Part shown: piece after piece, positions 1-9,252 of the stretch
Layout: every line of letters begins with the position of its first letter
Position numbering within the stretch: the stretch's first letter is position 1
NCBI GenBank assembly: GCA_023702235.1
Contig: JAMQCR010000001.1
Location: 3,658,001 to 3,722,000 of the forward strand
From: Neobacillus pocheonensis
Lineage (GTDB): Bacteria; Bacillota; Bacilli; Bacillales; Cytobacillaceae
Direction of reading: 5' to 3'
DNA length: 64,000 bases
Notes under the pieces: model-generated
Databases searched by the model: none
What the model was told of the DNA's origin: nothing
Seen by the model: only the letters and a program-made list of their open reading frames with translations
Program-made: the position numbers and the translations under genes

Positions 1-849
1 ACACTGGCACGAATGCAACACGTAACGCATGCTGCAGAAGCCCTATCAATTTCCCAGTCAGCCCTTAGCCGTTCGATCGCCCGATTTGAGGATGAAATAG
101 GTGTGCCTTTATTTGAACGTCAGGGACGTTCCATTAGATTAAATAAATATGGTCATATCTTTTTAAAAAGTGTGGATAGTATGATGAAGGAATTCTATAA
201 AGGTAAACAGGAAATTCAAGATTTGCTTGATCCAGAGCAGGGAGAAGTATCGCTTGGGTTTCTGCACACTTTAAGTACAAGTCATATACCTGATTTACTC
301 GCTTCTTTTCGTGCCTGCTATCCTAAAATTAATTTTCGGCTCGGACAAGGTCCCTCCCATAATCTTATTGATCAGTTGCAATTAGGAGAATTTGACCTGT
401 GTCTAATTGCTCCTATGGAGATTAAATCACCAATTGTATGGAGACAGCTTTGGAATGAAGAGCTTTTTGTTATTGTCCCTAAAGACCACAAATACGCTAA
501 TCGTAAAAATATTACGTTAGAAGAAATTGCAGATGAATCCTTTATACATTTAAAAGAAGGTTTTTCCCTTCGTATCACCTTCGAGCAATTGTTTAAAGAA
601 GAGGGAATTACACCTAACATTACATTTGAAGGAGAGGAAGCAGACACCGTTGCAGGTCTTGTCGCTGCTGGATTGGGAATATCAATTCTACCGAATTTAA
701 AGGGGACGGACCAAAGTAAAATATCACAAATACCTATCAATAGTAAGCAGTGCCAACGGACAATTGGAATTGCTTGGATGGAGGGAAGATATTTATCACC
801 TGCAACTCAAAAATTTAAAAAATTTGTTTTGGACCATTCCTACAATTAG
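1..849 (+). CDS. LysR-family transcriptional regulator, 5' end outside window
   Basis: The frame is open from base 1, so the start lies upstream of the window; the visible ATG at 13 falls inside the helix-turn-helix. The N-terminus shows the LysR wHTH (AAEALSISQSALSRSIARFE, then a FERQGRSIRL wing). The remainder is a LysR substrate-binding domain ending at the natural C-terminus. The dimer-helix region with LDPEQGEVSLGF and the effector domain resemble the GltC/YybE group of Bacillus. Its position beside tartrate-dehydratase genes suggests control of a hydroxy-acid locus, but this is inference. Confidence 0.9.
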   Translation, partial: TLARMQHVTHAAEALSISQSALSRSIARFEDEIGVPLFERQGRSIRLNKYGHIFLKSVDSMMKEFYKGKQEIQDLLDPEQGEVSLGFLHTLSTSHIPDLLASFRACYPKINFRLGQGPSHNLIDQLQLGEFDLCLIAPMEIKSPIVWRQLWNEELFVIVPKDHKYANRKNITLEEIADESFIHLKEGFSLRITFEQLFKEEGITPNITFEGEEADTVAGLVAAGLGISILPNLKGTDQSKISQIPINSKQCQRTIGIAWMEGRYLSPATQKFKKFVLDHSYN

Positions 850-872
850 AATAGGAATGGTTATTCTTTTAA
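832..872 (+). terminator. Rho-independent terminator after the LysR gene
   Basis: ACCATTCCTA and TAGGAATGGT pair around a 9-nt loop and are followed by TTATTCTTTT. The stem overlaps the LysR stop codon. Confidence 0.75.
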
Positions 873-925
873 GCTAAATTTTAATTAACAATTTAAATAT
901 TGAATTATGATAAAAATCCCCCTAT

Positions 926-1050
926 TGAATTAAACTGCTACTTTAATTGATTAAGAAAAAACGGCTGCCGCAGCAGCCGTAAATATTTGAATTCAAGCAC
1001 CCGCTAGTTTAGGTACAATTTTTCACAAGCTTGAACCAATAAGAACTTCC
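926..1050. repeat. Dispersed repeat R1, full copy
   Basis: Three modules can be read in order: an AT-rich arm near TTAATTGATTAAG, a GGCTGCCGCAGCAGCC hairpin, and a tail CAAGCACCCGCTAGTTTAG leading to TACAATTTTTCACAAGCTTG. The tail recurs near 50.75, 62.09 and 62.41 kb and the first arm near 35.5 and 49.75 kb. No coding potential is seen. Confidence 0.6.
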
Positions 1051-1126
1051 TACAAATAATTCCAAGCCATTTTAACATTTTGATTTTCACCTTCATTCAC
1101 TTTGTTATATGGATAAAAGTGTAACG

Positions 1127-1474
1127 CTATAAATCAATTATGTTATTCATCCCGCTTCCTGAGAGTTCTATAGCCCGAATTTTCCTGACAAGACGGTCGT
1201 TAATAAAAATCTCAACAGTTTTATGATAATTGTCACGAATAACGTGATTTAAAATCCAAATGTTCCCCAAAGCCTGTGTACAGTACATATTTTCCAGTTC
1301 AGGTTTTCTCCCCTCTCTAATAAAAATTTGAGCAGAATTAGGATCCCTGAAGTGCATTATAGTTCCTGGATAAAAACCGACTATTGTAGCTTCATCATAT
1401 GACGTGGGAGATTTACCAATGAGTCTTACAGTTAACAAACCGTCTGTTCTAGTTGCATTAGCATCGGTAAGCAT
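1127..1474 (-). CDS. Hypothetical protein, 115 aa
   Basis: Not recognised. The ORF has a convincing start: on the minus strand GAGGAG lies about 9 nt before ATG at 1474. The protein is soluble and mixed alpha/beta, with no signal peptide or membrane segment, and one cysteine (MYCTQAL). It stands between the LysR gene and the MFS fragment, on the strand of the MFS gene and 230 bp downstream of its stop. A role in the same hydroxy-acid locus is possible only by location. Confidence 0.6.
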   Translation of the reverse strand: MLTDANATRTDGLLTVRLIGKSPTSYDEATIVGFYPGTIMHFRDPNSAQIFIREGRKPELENMYCTQALGNIWILNHVIRDNYHKTVEIFINDRLVRKIRAIELSGSGMNNIIDL

Positions 1475-1659
1475 AAAATTTTCTCCTCGTATTAGTTATA
1501 TAATTTAACTATTGTTATTATATTTTTTCACCAATGGTACAGTGCCTATTTGAAAGTCCTTTTCCAACAAGGTTTTTACGTCTTTAAAAAGATATCCCCT
1601 TTTAATGGGATAAAGCTAATAATGATATAATCCCCGACACTTGCCCTGAAATGATAAAA

Positions 1660-1695
1660 GGCTGACCACTACAATAGGCCAGCCCTTCTTTTTTG
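1660..1695. terminator. Bidirectional terminator-like hairpin
   Basis: GGCTGACC pairs with GGCCAGCC across a short loop and runs into CTTCTTTTTT on the plus strand, with AAAAGG on the other side. It lies just beyond the MFS stop codon and could terminate that minus-strand transcript. Confidence 0.5.
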
Positions 1696-1707
1696 CCGGA
1701 ATTTTCC

Positions 1708-2217
1708 TTAAGCTTGTACATTTGTTAGAGATTGCTTTTCCTCTTTCAATTCGGCGGGTAATTCAATCCGTTCCACTTTGTTTACAATAAAGATGTAAGA
1801 TAAAGCTCCGATTAGCAGGACTACGGTAATAAATAATAGTGCTCCACTAAAGGAATGTGTTGCACTTAAAATATATCCAACTACGATAGGGATCACAATT
1901 CCTGCTAAGTTACCCGATGTATTAAAGATTCCAGCGCTAAGTCCAATGATTTCTTTTGGTGACATATCCCCAACAAGCGCCCAGGTTGAACCAGCCATCC
2001 CTTTGGCAAAAAACGAAACCGACATGATGAGCATGATAAGTGCCGCTGATGAAGTATAGTTGGCTAAGATAATAATACTTGAAAAAAAGAATCCAATAAT
2101 AATGGGTGTTTTACGTGCTATGCCAAGGGACTTACCACGTTTTAACAACCAGTCAGATAAATATCCACCGACGATTCCACCCAAAAGGCCCCTGCATATG
2201 GGAGCGAAGCCATAAAG
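1708..2217 (-). pseudogene. MFS permease (ACS/hexarate type), C-terminal half only
   Basis: The remaining ~170 residues cover the last five or so membrane helices. They begin at a cytoplasmic-loop motif (GGYLSDWLLKRGKSLGIARK) typical of the anion:cation symporter MFS group that imports galactarate, glucarate and tartrate-like acids, and end with a normal charged tail. The first half is missing: upstream of about 2217 the minus-strand frame runs into antisense ttdA sequence. The sequence cut is abrupt, so this is a rearrangement and not a point mutation. Neighbouring ttdAB suggests the intact gene carried tartrate or a related diacid. Confidence 0.8.
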
Positions 2218-2716
2218 CCAACCTTGACAAAGTGGAAATTTATACTTATATGGCAGGAGGCGGATGTACCCTTCCTGGAGTGGCAACGGTTCTTATGCCC
2301 GGTGAAGGCTATGAAGGTGTTGTAAAGTTAGTACTTAATCGTATGACAAGTTATGGACTTAACGCTTGTCCTCCCCTTCTAGTAGGTGTTGGCATCGGTA
2401 CTTCTGTTGAAACAGCATCTTTAAACTCAAAATTAGCCCTTATGAGACCTGTTGGAAGTCATAATGAAAATGAAAATGAAAACGCTGCAAAAATGGAAAA
2501 GCTTCTTGAGGATGGAATCAATGCTATTGGCTTAAAGTTCAGGGACTTAAGGGATCTAAATCCGTCATGGGTGTAAATGTTGTGAATACAGCAAGACATC
2601 CTTCTACTATTGGAGTTGCAGTTAATACAGGATGCTGGTCCCATAGAAGAGGAAAGATTACCTTTGACAGTAATTTGAACTATGAAATTAATACTCACGA
2701 GGGGGTAACACTATGA
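2218..2716 (+). pseudogene. ttdA: L(+)-tartrate dehydratase alpha subunit, 5'-truncated and frameshifted
   Basis: Residues from NLDKVEIYTYMAGGGC through PPLLVGVGIGTSVE match the Fe-S class I fumarase/TtdA alpha family, including the cysteines expected near the cluster. The first half is absent where the reading meets the antisense MFS gene at about 2218. Near 2530 the frame breaks; adding one T to AAGTTCAGG restores a frame ending [20 protein letters not shown]. The stop TGA at 2714-2716 overlaps the ttdB ATG (ATGA), as expected for a translationally coupled pair. Confidence 0.85.
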
Positions 2717-3324
2717 GTAAGAAGGTATTAACAACACCTATAAAAGATGAAGATCTTAAGGATATACGAATTGGCGACATCATCTATCTAACTGGCACAC
2801 TGGTTACTTGCAGGGATGTTGCTCATAGAAGACTTATTGAAGAAAAAATTCCATTACCTGTAGATCTTAAGGGTAAAGCCATTTTCCACGCTGGTCCCAT
2901 TGTTAGGGACCTTGGAAATGAAAAGTACGAGATTGTTTCAATTGGTCCCACAACCAGCATGAGAATGGAAAAGTTTGAAAAGGAATTTATCGAAGAAACT
3001 GGTGTTAAACTCATTGTCGGAAAAGGCGGAATGGGGAAGAATACCGAAGAAGGATGCAAGACTCATAGAGCGCTGCATCTCGTCTTTCCTGCCGGAAATG
3101 CCGTTTATGCAGCAACAAAGGTTGAGCAAATCAAAGAATCACACTGGAAAGACCTTGGAATGCCTGAATCTCTTTGGGTATGTGAAGTGAATGAGTTCGG
3201 TCCTCTAATTGTTTCCATTGACGCAGAAGGAAATAACATCTTTGAAGAAAATAAAGTGGAGTTCAATAAAAAGAAGGAAGAACAATATGAGTTGATCAGC
3301 CAGCAAGTAAGATTCATCAAGTAA
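2713..3324 (+). CDS. ttdB: L(+)-tartrate dehydratase / class I fumarase beta subunit
   Basis: 203 aa, normal length for the swivelling beta subunit of heterodimeric Fe-S hydro-lyases, which dehydrate L-tartrate to oxaloacetate (or hydrate fumarate). [37 protein letters not shown] and the GKGGMGKNT loop are all present. A GAGGGGG site lies just upstream of the start. It appears intact, but its alpha partner is truncated, so an active enzyme is unlikely here. Assignment to tartrate over fumarate rests on subunit split and neighbours. Confidence 0.88.
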   Translation: MSKKVLTTPIKDEDLKDIRIGDIIYLTGTLVTCRDVAHRRLIEEKIPLPVDLKGKAIFHAGPIVRDLGNEKYEIVSIGPTTSMRMEKFEKEFIEETGVKLIVGKGGMGKNTEEGCKTHRALHLVFPAGNAVYAATKVEQIKESHWKDLGMPESLWVCEVNEFGPLIVSIDAEGNNIFEENKVEFNKKKEEQYELISQQVRFIK

Positions 3325-3547
3325 GCATTTCCAAATTACGGCATATTCTAGATATGATTCAAACAATTCATAGAAGAAAATCTAGCACTTAAAAAAGGAT
3401 TTTTTAATAGATTAAAATATACTTAGTTTTAAGAAAATTGTTCAACTGCAGGTCCGTATTTGACATATCTTTAATATGGCTAATCCGGATCTGTAGTTTT
3501 TTGGAGGAGCCGCGATTATTTAATATAAAGATGGAAGCTGGTGTGGT

Positions 3548-4348
3548 ATGGTATTGCAGGTACTACAAAAAACACAAACGATAGTTCGCTACCAGAAACA
3601 TAAAGGTAAAGTATATTACGGAATTGTTGAGGATAACGAAATTTTACAATTGTCCAGTAATTTTAATGAATTGGTAAACAATGAACTAAAATATGATGGT
3701 GTAAGAGTTAAATATAGCGATGTGAAAATTTTGGAGCCTATAACACCCTCAAAAGTGGTTAATTTCGGCTGGACATATGCTAAACACGCAAAAGAGACTG
3801 GGGGGAAAGCCAATCTCAAAGAACCGTTTTTATTTTTAAAACCGACATCTTCCTTGATTCCAGATCAAGGGGAAATCATTCTTCCGTCAAGTGATTTAAC
3901 CAAGCAGGTGGAAATGGAGGGGGAAGTGGCACTCGTTATTGGGAAACGCGGCAGAAATATAAAAGAAGAAGAGGCATTGGATTATGTTTTTGGTTGTACT
4001 ATATTTAACGATGTAACTGCAAGAGATCTTACAAAAACGGATCCAGTTTACACGCGGAAAAGGTTTTGACACTTTTGGCCGTTGGGTCCGTCGATTGTGA
4101 CAGGTATAGATCCAACTAATTTACGAATCGCTACAACTTTAAACGGCAAAGTCGTACAAGAGGGTAATACCAATCAGATGTCACTTTCAATTCCTTTCCT
4201 TATTAGTTGGATTTCACAGGTTATGACACTGGAGCCGGGTGATGTTTTGGCTACTGGTTCACCTTCTGGCAGTTGTCCAATGAAGTCAGGCGACGTCGTT
4301 TCTGTTGAAGTAGAGAATATCGGTAAGCTTTGTAATTATGTAAAATAG
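3548..4348 (+). pseudogene. Fumarylacetoacetate hydrolase-family protein, frameshifted
   Basis: Two adjoining frames together give one FAH-family protein (ring-cleavage dioate isomerase/hydrolase type). The N-terminal part carries KVVNFGWTYAKHA, the metal-ligand stretch VEMEGEVALVIGKRGRN and GCTIFNDVTARDLTK. The C-terminal part carries LGPSIVTG, TNQMSLSIPFLISWISQ, LEPGDVLATGSPSG and the usual G-D-VSVEVENIG ending. The break at 4055-4085 needs two one-base insertions (around CGCGGAAAA and GGCCGTTGG). A GGAGG site near 3503 is rather far from the annotated ATG, so the exact start is unsure. It belongs with the hydroxy-acid locus. Confidence 0.82.
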
Positions 4349-4482
4349 CAGATGTAATTTTTTCTAACCTCTGTTAACATTGGTCATTTTCTTTGTTTTT
4401 ATTGCTGTTGATCACCTTTCATTTTTGAGGTTAGCCAGTTTCTGATTGACCTTTTCTTTTTTGCTGTAAATATCGGTAACAA

Positions 4483-4534
4483 ACAACAAAGGGCCTTTTC
4501 ACCAACGTATCTGTTAGGAGAAGCCCTTTGTTGT
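4483..4534. terminator. Long hairpin after the FAH gene
   Basis: ACAACAAAGGGC at the left pairs with GCCCTTTGTTGT at the right, with a loop of about 27 nt. No T-run follows directly, so it may be a repeat or a processed structure and not a terminator. Confidence 0.35.
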
Positions 4535-4536
4535 GA

Positions 4537-4765
4537 TTTCGTTAGTGTCGGATCCACTCCAAATATTGCAGGACTAGGGCTGCCAATCACATTGCTACCA
4601 TTGCAAGGGGAGCTTTAATATTAGAACAACTTGGTCTTTATGAGGAAGCTGTTGTAAATCTCTACAAAGAGGAATCTACCAGTGCAGGAGAGCCTTAGCT
4701 GATGTGGGAGGCACTGGTAAGACAAGCGAAGTAACGGAAACCATTTTGAGAATTTATCCAAAATT
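4537..4765 (+). pseudogene. Isocitrate/isopropylmalate/tartrate dehydrogenase-type scrap (C-terminal)
   Basis: Pieces in different frames read PNIAGLGLP, ATIARGALILEQLGLYEE and LADVGGTGKTSEVTETIL. This is the C-terminal signature of the beta-decarboxylating dehydrogenase family (G-PNIAG-G-ANP, then D-GG-T-T-EV). Several indels separate the pieces and the front of the gene is gone. Tartrate dehydrogenase belongs to this family, which would suit the neighbouring ttdAB, but the fragment is too short to choose the substrate. Confidence 0.65.
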
Positions 4766-4862
4766 AATCAAAAGCCTAACTGAAAAAGGGTGGTGTAGCA
4801 GATTTCTTGAAAATCTCTACAGCCCTTTTCTTTTATAAAAGATGATTATATTACCTAAGAGT

Positions 4863-5627
4863 CTAAAACGAAGCCACAGGCATTGATCGTATAACCTCTA
4901 AAATTTCACTTCGGGCTCTATAACGGTGGGATTGTAACATCGTTCGTGCAGCCTCCGGTTCAGCCGCTCGCATAACAGTAACAATGGCCTTGTGTTCCAT
5001 TATAGATCTTGTTGGTTTAGGTCGAAGCTTAATCGTATATAATCGGGCACGAAAAAGTTGGTCAGATTGACTATCCATAATCCCTCTTAGACGCGGATTT
5101 TGGGTCAAATCGACAATGAGTTGATGAAATTGCTCATCAAGGTCAGTCCATGCCAGTAGATCTTCTAATTCTAGTGCTTTTTCTTGTTCCTCAATCAAAT
5201 GATCAAGTTGGTCTAATTCCTCAGAGGTGGCACGCTTGGTAGCCAGGCTACCGGCAATACCATCAAAGGCTTCTACCACTTCATAAATTTGTTGGAGATC
5301 ATCCGCTACAATAGGTGCTACAACAAACCCGCGACGCGGTATGAGCCGTACCCACCCCTCCATCTCTAAACGCACGAGAGCTTCACGAACAGGCGTTCTA
5401 CTCATACCCAAGATTTCAGCCATCTCCCTCTCTAATACTGTTTGTCCTGGAGGTAGTTGAAGATGTCGTATGGCATGACGTGTCGCTAGATAAGCACGTT
5501 GTGGCAAGCGTGATTCCCCATTTTTATCTAAACTAGATAAAAATGAATGAATGTTTTGAAAAAGTGCAGATTGATCGAGTTCTTTCCCATTAACATCAGC
5601 CCTTGTAAGTTCATCTGGCGTATTCAT
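4863..5627 (-). CDS. GntR-family regulator, FadR/FCD subfamily
   Basis: 254 aa. Residues ~45-100 form the winged HTH (EREMAEILGMSRTPVREALV, then EGWVRLIPRRGFVV). Residues ~110-245 form the all-helical FCD ligand domain with the metal/ligand signature D-EQFHQLIV, N-RL and MEHKAIV...H. FCD regulators typically sense organic acids or sugar acids, which fits a repressor of the adjacent degraded tartrate-type catabolic genes. The gene looks intact and is transcribed toward that locus. The ligand is not deducible. Confidence 0.9.
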   Translation of the reverse strand: MNTPDELTRADVNGKELDQSALFQNIHSFLSSLDKNGESRLPQRAYLATRHAIRHLQLPPGQTVLEREMAEILGMSRTPVREALVRLEMEGWVRLIPRRGFVVAPIVADDLQQIYEVVEAFDGIAGSLATKRATSEELDQLDHLIEEQEKALELEDLLAWTDLDEQFHQLIVDLTQNPRLRGIMDSQSDQLFRARLYTIKLRPKPTRSIMEHKAIVTVMRAAEPEAARTMLQSHRYRARSEILEVIRSMPVASF

Positions 5628-6456
5628 ACTATAAGCACACTTCCCAAAAATTCGATTTAATAAACCTTGTACTAAGCAAAACTGTTCTTAAGTTACATTT
5701 ACAAACAAACGCTTCACTAAGAAATCATAACAGAAATACAATAATATACTCGATTAAAGAGCTATAGCGACCTCAGGAACTTCCTATCAACTGCCAACAT
5801 TTCCACGTACCCAGATTAATTTCAATAGTAGTAGATACTTCGCTTACGCCCTGTACCGACAACACTGCATGCTCTGCGACACTAGAACTGTGTAAGTTTA
5901 TTGTATACATTAATCCTAATGAATTTTTGATTATTCTATTCATAAAATATAAAAATACCCAACTTATTTAAGATATTTAAAGAAAAACAGGATGTCTTAT
6001 TGGTATTTTATATCAATTACACCCTCATTAAAAGAATAAAAGCAATAAATCATTGATATTAACGTATACAATGCAAGATATACCCGGTTACGGAATCGGA
6101 CAAGAGGTCATATAAGGAGGGATCCGTGTTCTGGTTTGATAAAAATAATTTTATCATCCTCCGAAACGTCTCGTTGATTCCGGTATAGGTTATTACGTTC
6201 AGCCGTTGACAAAAACGATAAGTTTAACAAGTTAAAAAGATTTCTATGTAGGAAAATCGACTCTTAAAGATTTGTTTAGCCGCCAAGTTGATGAATACTT
6301 AAAAAAAATAGATTCGTTTAAGGTGAAATAAGTCTAAGCTTATTTAGGAAAGTTGGGTCGAACTCCTCTTTCCTTTCTTTTTGTTTTCTGTTTAATATTT
6401 GATTGTCTCTGTTTGCATGGGAACTGGAGAAGTTGATGAATAAAGGAGGATTTAAA
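5628..6456. other. Intergenic region with possible gene scraps
   Basis: No complete gene seen. On the minus strand around 5775-5900 a 38-codon open stretch (GVSEVSTTIEINLGTW) could be a remnant, family unknown. On the plus strand around 6250-6331 another open stretch ends KDLFSRQVDEYLKKIDSFKVK-stop, also unrecognised. The rest is AT-rich and frame-broken. Confidence 0.3.
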
Positions 6457-6640
6457 ATGAATTTATTCCGCATTGTGTATTGGACAAAAGGTGATCAAGC
6501 TATTTCATTTGTGAATGAACAGAATGAGTTCGAAGCCGAAAATGTCATCCGGGAGACATATGTCGTTGATGAAGGAAGACGTCAGCCTGGTTGATTTAAG
6601 TCAAAAGCTAATTCATACCGAAATTATAGAAATGGTTTAA
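6457..6640 (+). pseudogene. Small protein of a local paralogous family, frameshifted
   Basis: ATG at 6457 follows a strong AAAGGAGGA site. The first frame reads MNLFRIVYWTKGDQAISF and stops after VVDEGRRQPG. One base off, the sequence continues DVSLVDLSQKLIHTEIIEMV-stop. That tail matches the end of the minus-strand fragment at 7303-7472 (ENIIHTEVIEII). The intact protein would be ~60 aa, cytosolic and alpha/beta. Function unknown; only the paralogy is clear. The frameshift lies near 6575-6590. Confidence 0.6.
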
Positions 6641-6657
6641 AAGAATAGGGGAGAAAC

Positions 6658-7133
6658 ATGGAAGGTAAAACACATATTGTTGGGGGCTTAGCAGTTGGCG
6701 CTCTATATTTAAACTTGGGAGGAGCCGTCGGCCATGAAGCTCTTTTTTTGGTAGTTTAGCTCTTGGTGCTTTAATACCGGATATCGACCACACCGGTTCA
6801 TCGATTGGCCGAAAAGTACCGTTGATTGATAATATAATCAGCACGGTATTCGGTCATCGTTCCTTTACTCATAGTCTTTTGTTTTTAGTTTTAGCATTCT
6901 TCTTATTTCAGCAGACTTCCTGGCGTAAAGATTTTGAATTCGGTATCTTGTTGGGAATGTTCAGTCATATGGTCCTGGATATGCTCACAAAACAAGGAAT
7001 TAAGTTCTTATGGCCTTTAAAAATCAATATAGGTATACCTGGCGGAATTCGTACCGGAGGTGCAATTGAACAAGGATTTTTCACCGTTTTAGTCGTATAT
7101 CTTTGTTATGTTGGTTATCAAATTTATTTATAA
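6658..7133 (+). pseudogene. DUF457/YdjM-type metal-dependent membrane hydrolase, one-base frameshift
   Basis: Starts at ATG 6658 after AGGGGAGAAAC with EGKTHIVGGLAVGALYL, the N-terminal H-x-x-G hallmark of the LexA-regulated YdjM/YfhP family. The frame breaks at a run of seven Ts (6745-6755); with eight Ts it continues GSLALGALIPDIDHTGSSIG, then FGHRSFTHSLLF, FSHMVLDMLTKQG and a final membrane helix. The PDIDH and HR-THS metal-type motifs are all present. Length after repair is ~158 aa. It may be a functional gene with a base-call error. Confidence 0.75.
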
Positions 7134-7302
7134 ATCAGGGGGATGATTACATATGGAACATACTAACGGTATTTTAATCGATTCTGGAATGTGGGCATTT
7201 CCTATTTTATTCGAAAACCTGATATTCAATGAAGGTACTAAGACCGTCTTTAAATTGAATGGTGTCCACCAAAGGTTCCAACGTCATAACCAAAAGATGG
7301 TA

Positions 7303-7472
7303 TCAAATAATTTCTATAACTTCGGTATGGATAATATTTTCCGTAGTCAGTTCACATTCTTTGATTCTATCTAATTCGAAATGATCATCCATATTATAGT
7401 CTTTAGAAACCATTGTTTCTGCCTGTTCTTCGTTTTTGGCAACTACAATAGATACCCTTTGTAATCCTTTGG
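7303..7472 (-). pseudogene. Small paralogous protein, N-terminally truncated
   Basis: The minus-strand frame reads RVSIVVAKNEEQAETMVSKD and ends TTENIIHTEVIEII. It aligns with the frameshifted protein at 6457-6640 (QAISFVNEQNEFEAENVI and KLIHTEIIEMV). Upstream of ~7472 the open frame continues but is antisense to a plus-strand ORF, so the first ~12 residues appear lost. Function unknown. Confidence 0.5.
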
Positions 7473-7482
7473 CAAAAAAAAA

Positions 7483-7605
7483 ATGAAAGTAGATATTTTT
7501 GGATTTGCAGAGGCCTTTGAGCGAAAATATCCGAAAGAATGGAATAAAGAAAAAGATAGATGGAACGACATCTTTCCTAAAGTTGGAGTGACCTTTCATA
7601 GCTGA
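7483..7605 (+). CDS. Hypothetical 40-aa ORF, possibly a gene fragment
   Basis: ATG at 7483 opens MKVDIFGFAEAFERKYPKEW and ends DIFPKVGVTFHS. Amino-acid composition looks protein-like, but there is no ribosome binding site (an A-run precedes the ATG). It abuts the truncated paralog on the other strand. It is probably the tail of a larger lost gene. Not recognised. Confidence 0.3.
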   Translation: MKVDIFGFAEAFERKYPKEWNKEKDRWNDIFPKVGVTFHS

Positions 7606-7757
7606 AGATCAAGATAATTATTTTGACTGCTACTTTAGCTTGTTGAACAAATTAAAGAAGCTATAAACAACTTATGATATTTTTCATATAAAAAGCATGG
7701 ATTCAATTAAGGATTACCATGCTTTTATTTATATTCCCCATTGTCCCTTTAAATTGG

Positions 7758-8078
7758 TTAAAAACTCATCATTGTTCCGTCATCATTTGATAGCAGGCGG
7801 TTGAACCGGAATATTCTCTTGGGGCTAGATTGTTGCGAGGAATTGGCACGGATATCCACTCTACAAGTTTTATTCGGTGGATTTTTTTTGGATGTCAGAT
7901 GTGGGGTAAAATGAACCCCTCTGCTTTCACGGGTTACAATTTTGGCACCTAATTCTTCCTGCATGTGCTTTAAACGGTTGGGAAATGCAGGTTGGGTAAT
8001 AAACAAAAACCGTGCTGCTTTCGTTAGGTTCTTCTGATTATAGAGGACCTTCAGTACTTCCCAATCACGGTAATCCAC
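7758..8078 (-). pseudogene. LysR-family regulator, HTH domain only
   Basis: GTG at 8078 preceded by AGGGAG opens VDYRDWEVLKVLYNQKNLTK, followed by a typical LysR HTH (FITQPAFPNRLKHMQEELGA) and wing (TRESRGVHFTP). After about residue 70 the sequence loses similarity, then stops: the effector domain is missing. Longer upstream open frame exists but lacks a binding site, so the GTG start is preferred. The start resembles CysL/YwfK-type regulators. Confidence 0.7.
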
Positions 8079-8330
8079 TATTTTCTCCCTAATTTTTCCA
8101 TATAAAAGTTTTTTATATATCATTATAATTTTTTAGCATTTTATTTATTTCCATTTTTGCATTATCATTGGTCCGTAGCAATTAATAATTACTTCTTCAA
8201 ACCCTGGATTGGGACTTCATTAAAGCTAAATCATCCTTAAGGTTAAACACACCATATGTTCTCTTTAGGCAAATTTATAGACGTCCTGTCTGCAGGACAG
8301 AAATAACTTTAAAAATTAGGAGGAATTTTT

Positions 8331-8489
8331 ATGTGGATTATAACTCGTTTTTTAGATTCAAATATTTCCATGTTTGAATTCGAAACTGAAGAAGAAGCAA
8401 GAGAGGCTCTCAAAAACATGAAGGGCTGTAAAATTCTTTCTGAAGTTGTATACTTCAATGATCCTTTTTTTCAGCAGGAAGCAGCTTAA
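8331..8489 (+). CDS. Small protein, 52 aa, MW-I-T family (copy 1)
   Basis: ATG at 8331 sits 9 nt after TAGGAGGAA. The protein reads MWIITRFLDSNISMFEFETE, then EEAREALKNMKGCKILSEVV and YFNDPFFQQEAA. A second copy at 9009-9155 shares the MW-[IV]-IT start, the EAREA segment and the ILSEVVYFND block. It is cytosolic with a predicted beta-beta-alpha-beta pattern. I do not recognise a named family. Both copies sit upstream of malic enzyme, each as a separate gene. Confidence 0.7.
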   Translation: MWIITRFLDSNISMFEFETEEEAREALKNMKGCKILSEVVYFNDPFFQQEAA

Positions 8490-9008
8490 GATATTTGTAT
8501 TCTCAATGAAGGGATTGAAGGTTGCAATCCCAGGTAGCCAATTACTTTACCATGGCTACTTTCCTTCGATTGAATGAGGGCTGCTGTCCAAGTGCCTTTA
8601 CTGGCATCCACAATTTAGAATATACAGACTTAAACGAATCACACTTAAAACATGTGACAGACAGGCACTACTGATTGTTCCTTAGGAGCCCTTTGTTGAA
8701 AAAGAAAATTGGCTACACTCTTTATGTAAAACCTAAATTTTTATTAATTTATGTGTCTGCTCTCGTTGTTCAAAATCCTTCTTTTACTAGTTCTTTCTAT
8801 TATATATTGGTACTTTATAATTTTATTTCTTACTCCTTAACTAACTTATAAAAAGTTGTCTTTTTACCCCTATTTCTTGGATCGCCCTCACCGCTGATAT
8901 CTCTCCTAATTTCCATTGATGATAAGCTTGTTTAAATTCTTCCGTTATAATAGATTTCGGTCTGCAAAAGCTACGGAGAAAAATTATTTTTTAGTGGGGG
9001 AAACTTTT
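8490..9008. other. Intergenic region between the two small-protein genes
   Basis: Contains a CAGGTAGCC...GGCTACTTTCC hairpin near 8530-8572 that could terminate copy 1. A stretch near 8797-8830 (AGTTCTTTCTATTATATATT then TACTTT) recurs at 22658-22690. No gene seen. Confidence 0.4.
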
Positions 9009-9155
9009 ATGTGGGTAATCACCGTCTATTCAAAGGAAAAAACTACTATATTTCAGTTTAACACAAAAAACGAAGCAAGAGAAGCTTGCGAGTACATTCA
9101 AGGCTACAACATTCTTTCCGAAGTTGTTTACTTTAATGATCATTATGTTGCTTAG
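9009..9155 (+). CDS. Small protein, 48 aa, MW-V-T family (copy 2)
   Basis: ATG at 9009 after GTGGGGGAAA. Reads MWVITVYSKEKTTIFQFNTK, then NEAREACEYIQGYNILSEVV and YFNDHYVA. It is a paralog of the 8331 gene. The open frame extends upstream to 8916, but the conserved MWV start and paralogy fix the ATG at 9009. It lies 97 bp before the malic enzyme start. Function unknown. Confidence 0.68.
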   Translation: MWVITVYSKEKTTIFQFNTKNEAREACEYIQGYNILSEVVYFNDHYVA

Positions 9156-9252
9156 CTACTGTTTAAGCTCTTTCCCAGGAGATCTGAGAATTTCTTAACA
9201 CTTTGTTACTAAAATAAATATATATTAAATTCAACAAAAGGAGAGACATTGT

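Noticed and set aside
2106..2576. Plus-strand 156-aa ORF as one protein
   Set aside because: The first ~37 codons are antisense to the MFS gene; only the part from ~2218 is ttdA.
7153..7374. Plus-strand 73-aa ORF with GGGGGATG-type leader
   Set aside because: Its C-terminal third is antisense to the paralogous small protein and it contains a second copy-like segment (NFYNFGM) that is the complement of that family's tail; coding is doubtful.
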